Shown: positions 63,734 to 64,000 of the stretch, in pieces
Position numbering within the stretch: position 1 is the first letter of the stretch
How the letters are laid out: each line of letters opens with the position of its first letter
Origin: Paraglaciecola arctica
Lineage (GTDB): Bacteria; Pseudomonadota; Gammaproteobacteria; Enterobacterales; Alteromonadaceae
NCBI RefSeq assembly: GCF_018861065.1
Contig: NZ_JAHKQO010000031.1
Location: 1-64,000 of the forward strand
Reading direction: 5' to 3'
DNA length: 64,000 nt
The notes under the pieces: generated by a model
Databases searched by the model: none
Seen by the model: only the letters and a program-made list of their open reading frames with translations
Told to the model about the DNA's origin: nothing
Position numbers and translations under genes: made by a program

Positions 63734-64000
63734 GTGGTAAGAACCTTTTTTGGGTTTGCATACACTGCCCAGGGGTAAGATTTATTCTTAGCCCAATGTG
63801 TACAATATTTAGTTTTAATACAAATTTTAATTGACGTGGCGTAAAACACTATACCAGATTTTTGGGCCATTTTCTAAGGTGATTCCCTACTTTGGCAAAA
63901 AGTAGACAGAAATAAATGCATAGTATTCTAATTATCAGCTTGGTTTAAAATAAACCTAAAATAGAGTATATTGGCGAGATAATAATTAGATTTACAGGCT
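63734..64000. other. upstream region of the TonB receptor gene
   Basis: AT-rich DNA up to the window edge, without an open frame of note. AAAGG stands near the receptor start. I see no clear Fur box or other repeat. Confidence 0.4.

Noticed and set aside
1-64000. tRNA, rRNA, CRISPR arrays, insertion sequences and prophage
   Set aside because: No clover-leaf candidates, regular spaced repeats, transposase or integrase genes, or phage structural genes were seen in any gap or frame.

Overview
The window looks like chromosomal DNA of a marine gammaproteobacterium, most probably of the order Alteromonadales (Glaciecola/Paraglaciecola/Alteromonas-like). This is inferred from gene content: ygiQ, a short hpf, two AcnB-type aconitases, ATP-dependent pckA, a PEP-CTERM protein, an M16 peptidase, and a TPR-sulfotransferase next to a TonB receptor. 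The DNA is fairly AT-rich. I see no rRNA, tRNA, CRISPR array, transposase or prophage. The accessory part is a small integron-like cassette patch around 20.5-22.1 kb.

Region by region. 0-3.8 kb: a possible minus-strand small RNA at the left edge, a DsbB-like membrane protein, an exported SnoaL/DUF4440-like protein, signal peptidase I (lepB), and a PACE efflux gene divergent from a LysR regulator. 4-13.6 kb: an exported-looking short-chain dehydrogenase, a DUF2797 zinc-ribbon protein, hpf, a small EF-hand protein, an APH-fold kinase, an Mpv17-like membrane protein, a DUF1353-like protein, an MsbA-type ABC exporter, peptide deformylase and an MltB-type lytic transglycosylase. 13.9-20.2 kb, all on the minus strand: a UvrD/Rep helicase, an unknown gene followed directly by an esterase, and a blaI-blaR1-like operon with a clear two-box operator. 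20.5-22.1 kb: a membrane protein gene and a higBA toxin-antitoxin pair separated and followed by attC-like sites.

22.5-32.6 kb: ygiQ; a LysR regulator divergent from two consecutive MFS exporters; a ChaN-like lipoprotein; pckA; a phasin-like protein; and a DUF2165 protein. 32.7-41 kb: a broken small gene, a DUF4397 lipoprotein, a DUF3466/HAF-repeat surface protein, a fatty acid hydroxylase divergent from a CadC-like regulator, and a PQQ sugar dehydrogenase. 41-47 kb: two tandem AcnB-type aconitases, each with its own promoter. The two promoters are recognisably homologous. 47-64 kb: a Cys-rich lipoprotein, DUF192, an exported amidase, lysC, a PEP-CTERM protein, an NTF2-like protein, a HAD phosphatase, a CocE/NonD hydrolase, a two-domain M16 protease, a TPR-sulfotransferase and a TonB-dependent receptor.

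How the genes work together: aconitases and pckA serve the TCA cycle and gluconeogenesis. Many of the remaining products act in the envelope (LepB, lytic transglycosylase, receptor, hydrolases, proteases, lipoproteins). The most unusual items are the paired aconitases with a shared promoter box, the attC-bounded cassettes with a probably leaderless higB, an internal translation start inside the BlaR1-like gene, an unknown gene coupled to an esterase, and two possible small or broken genes in intergenic DNA.
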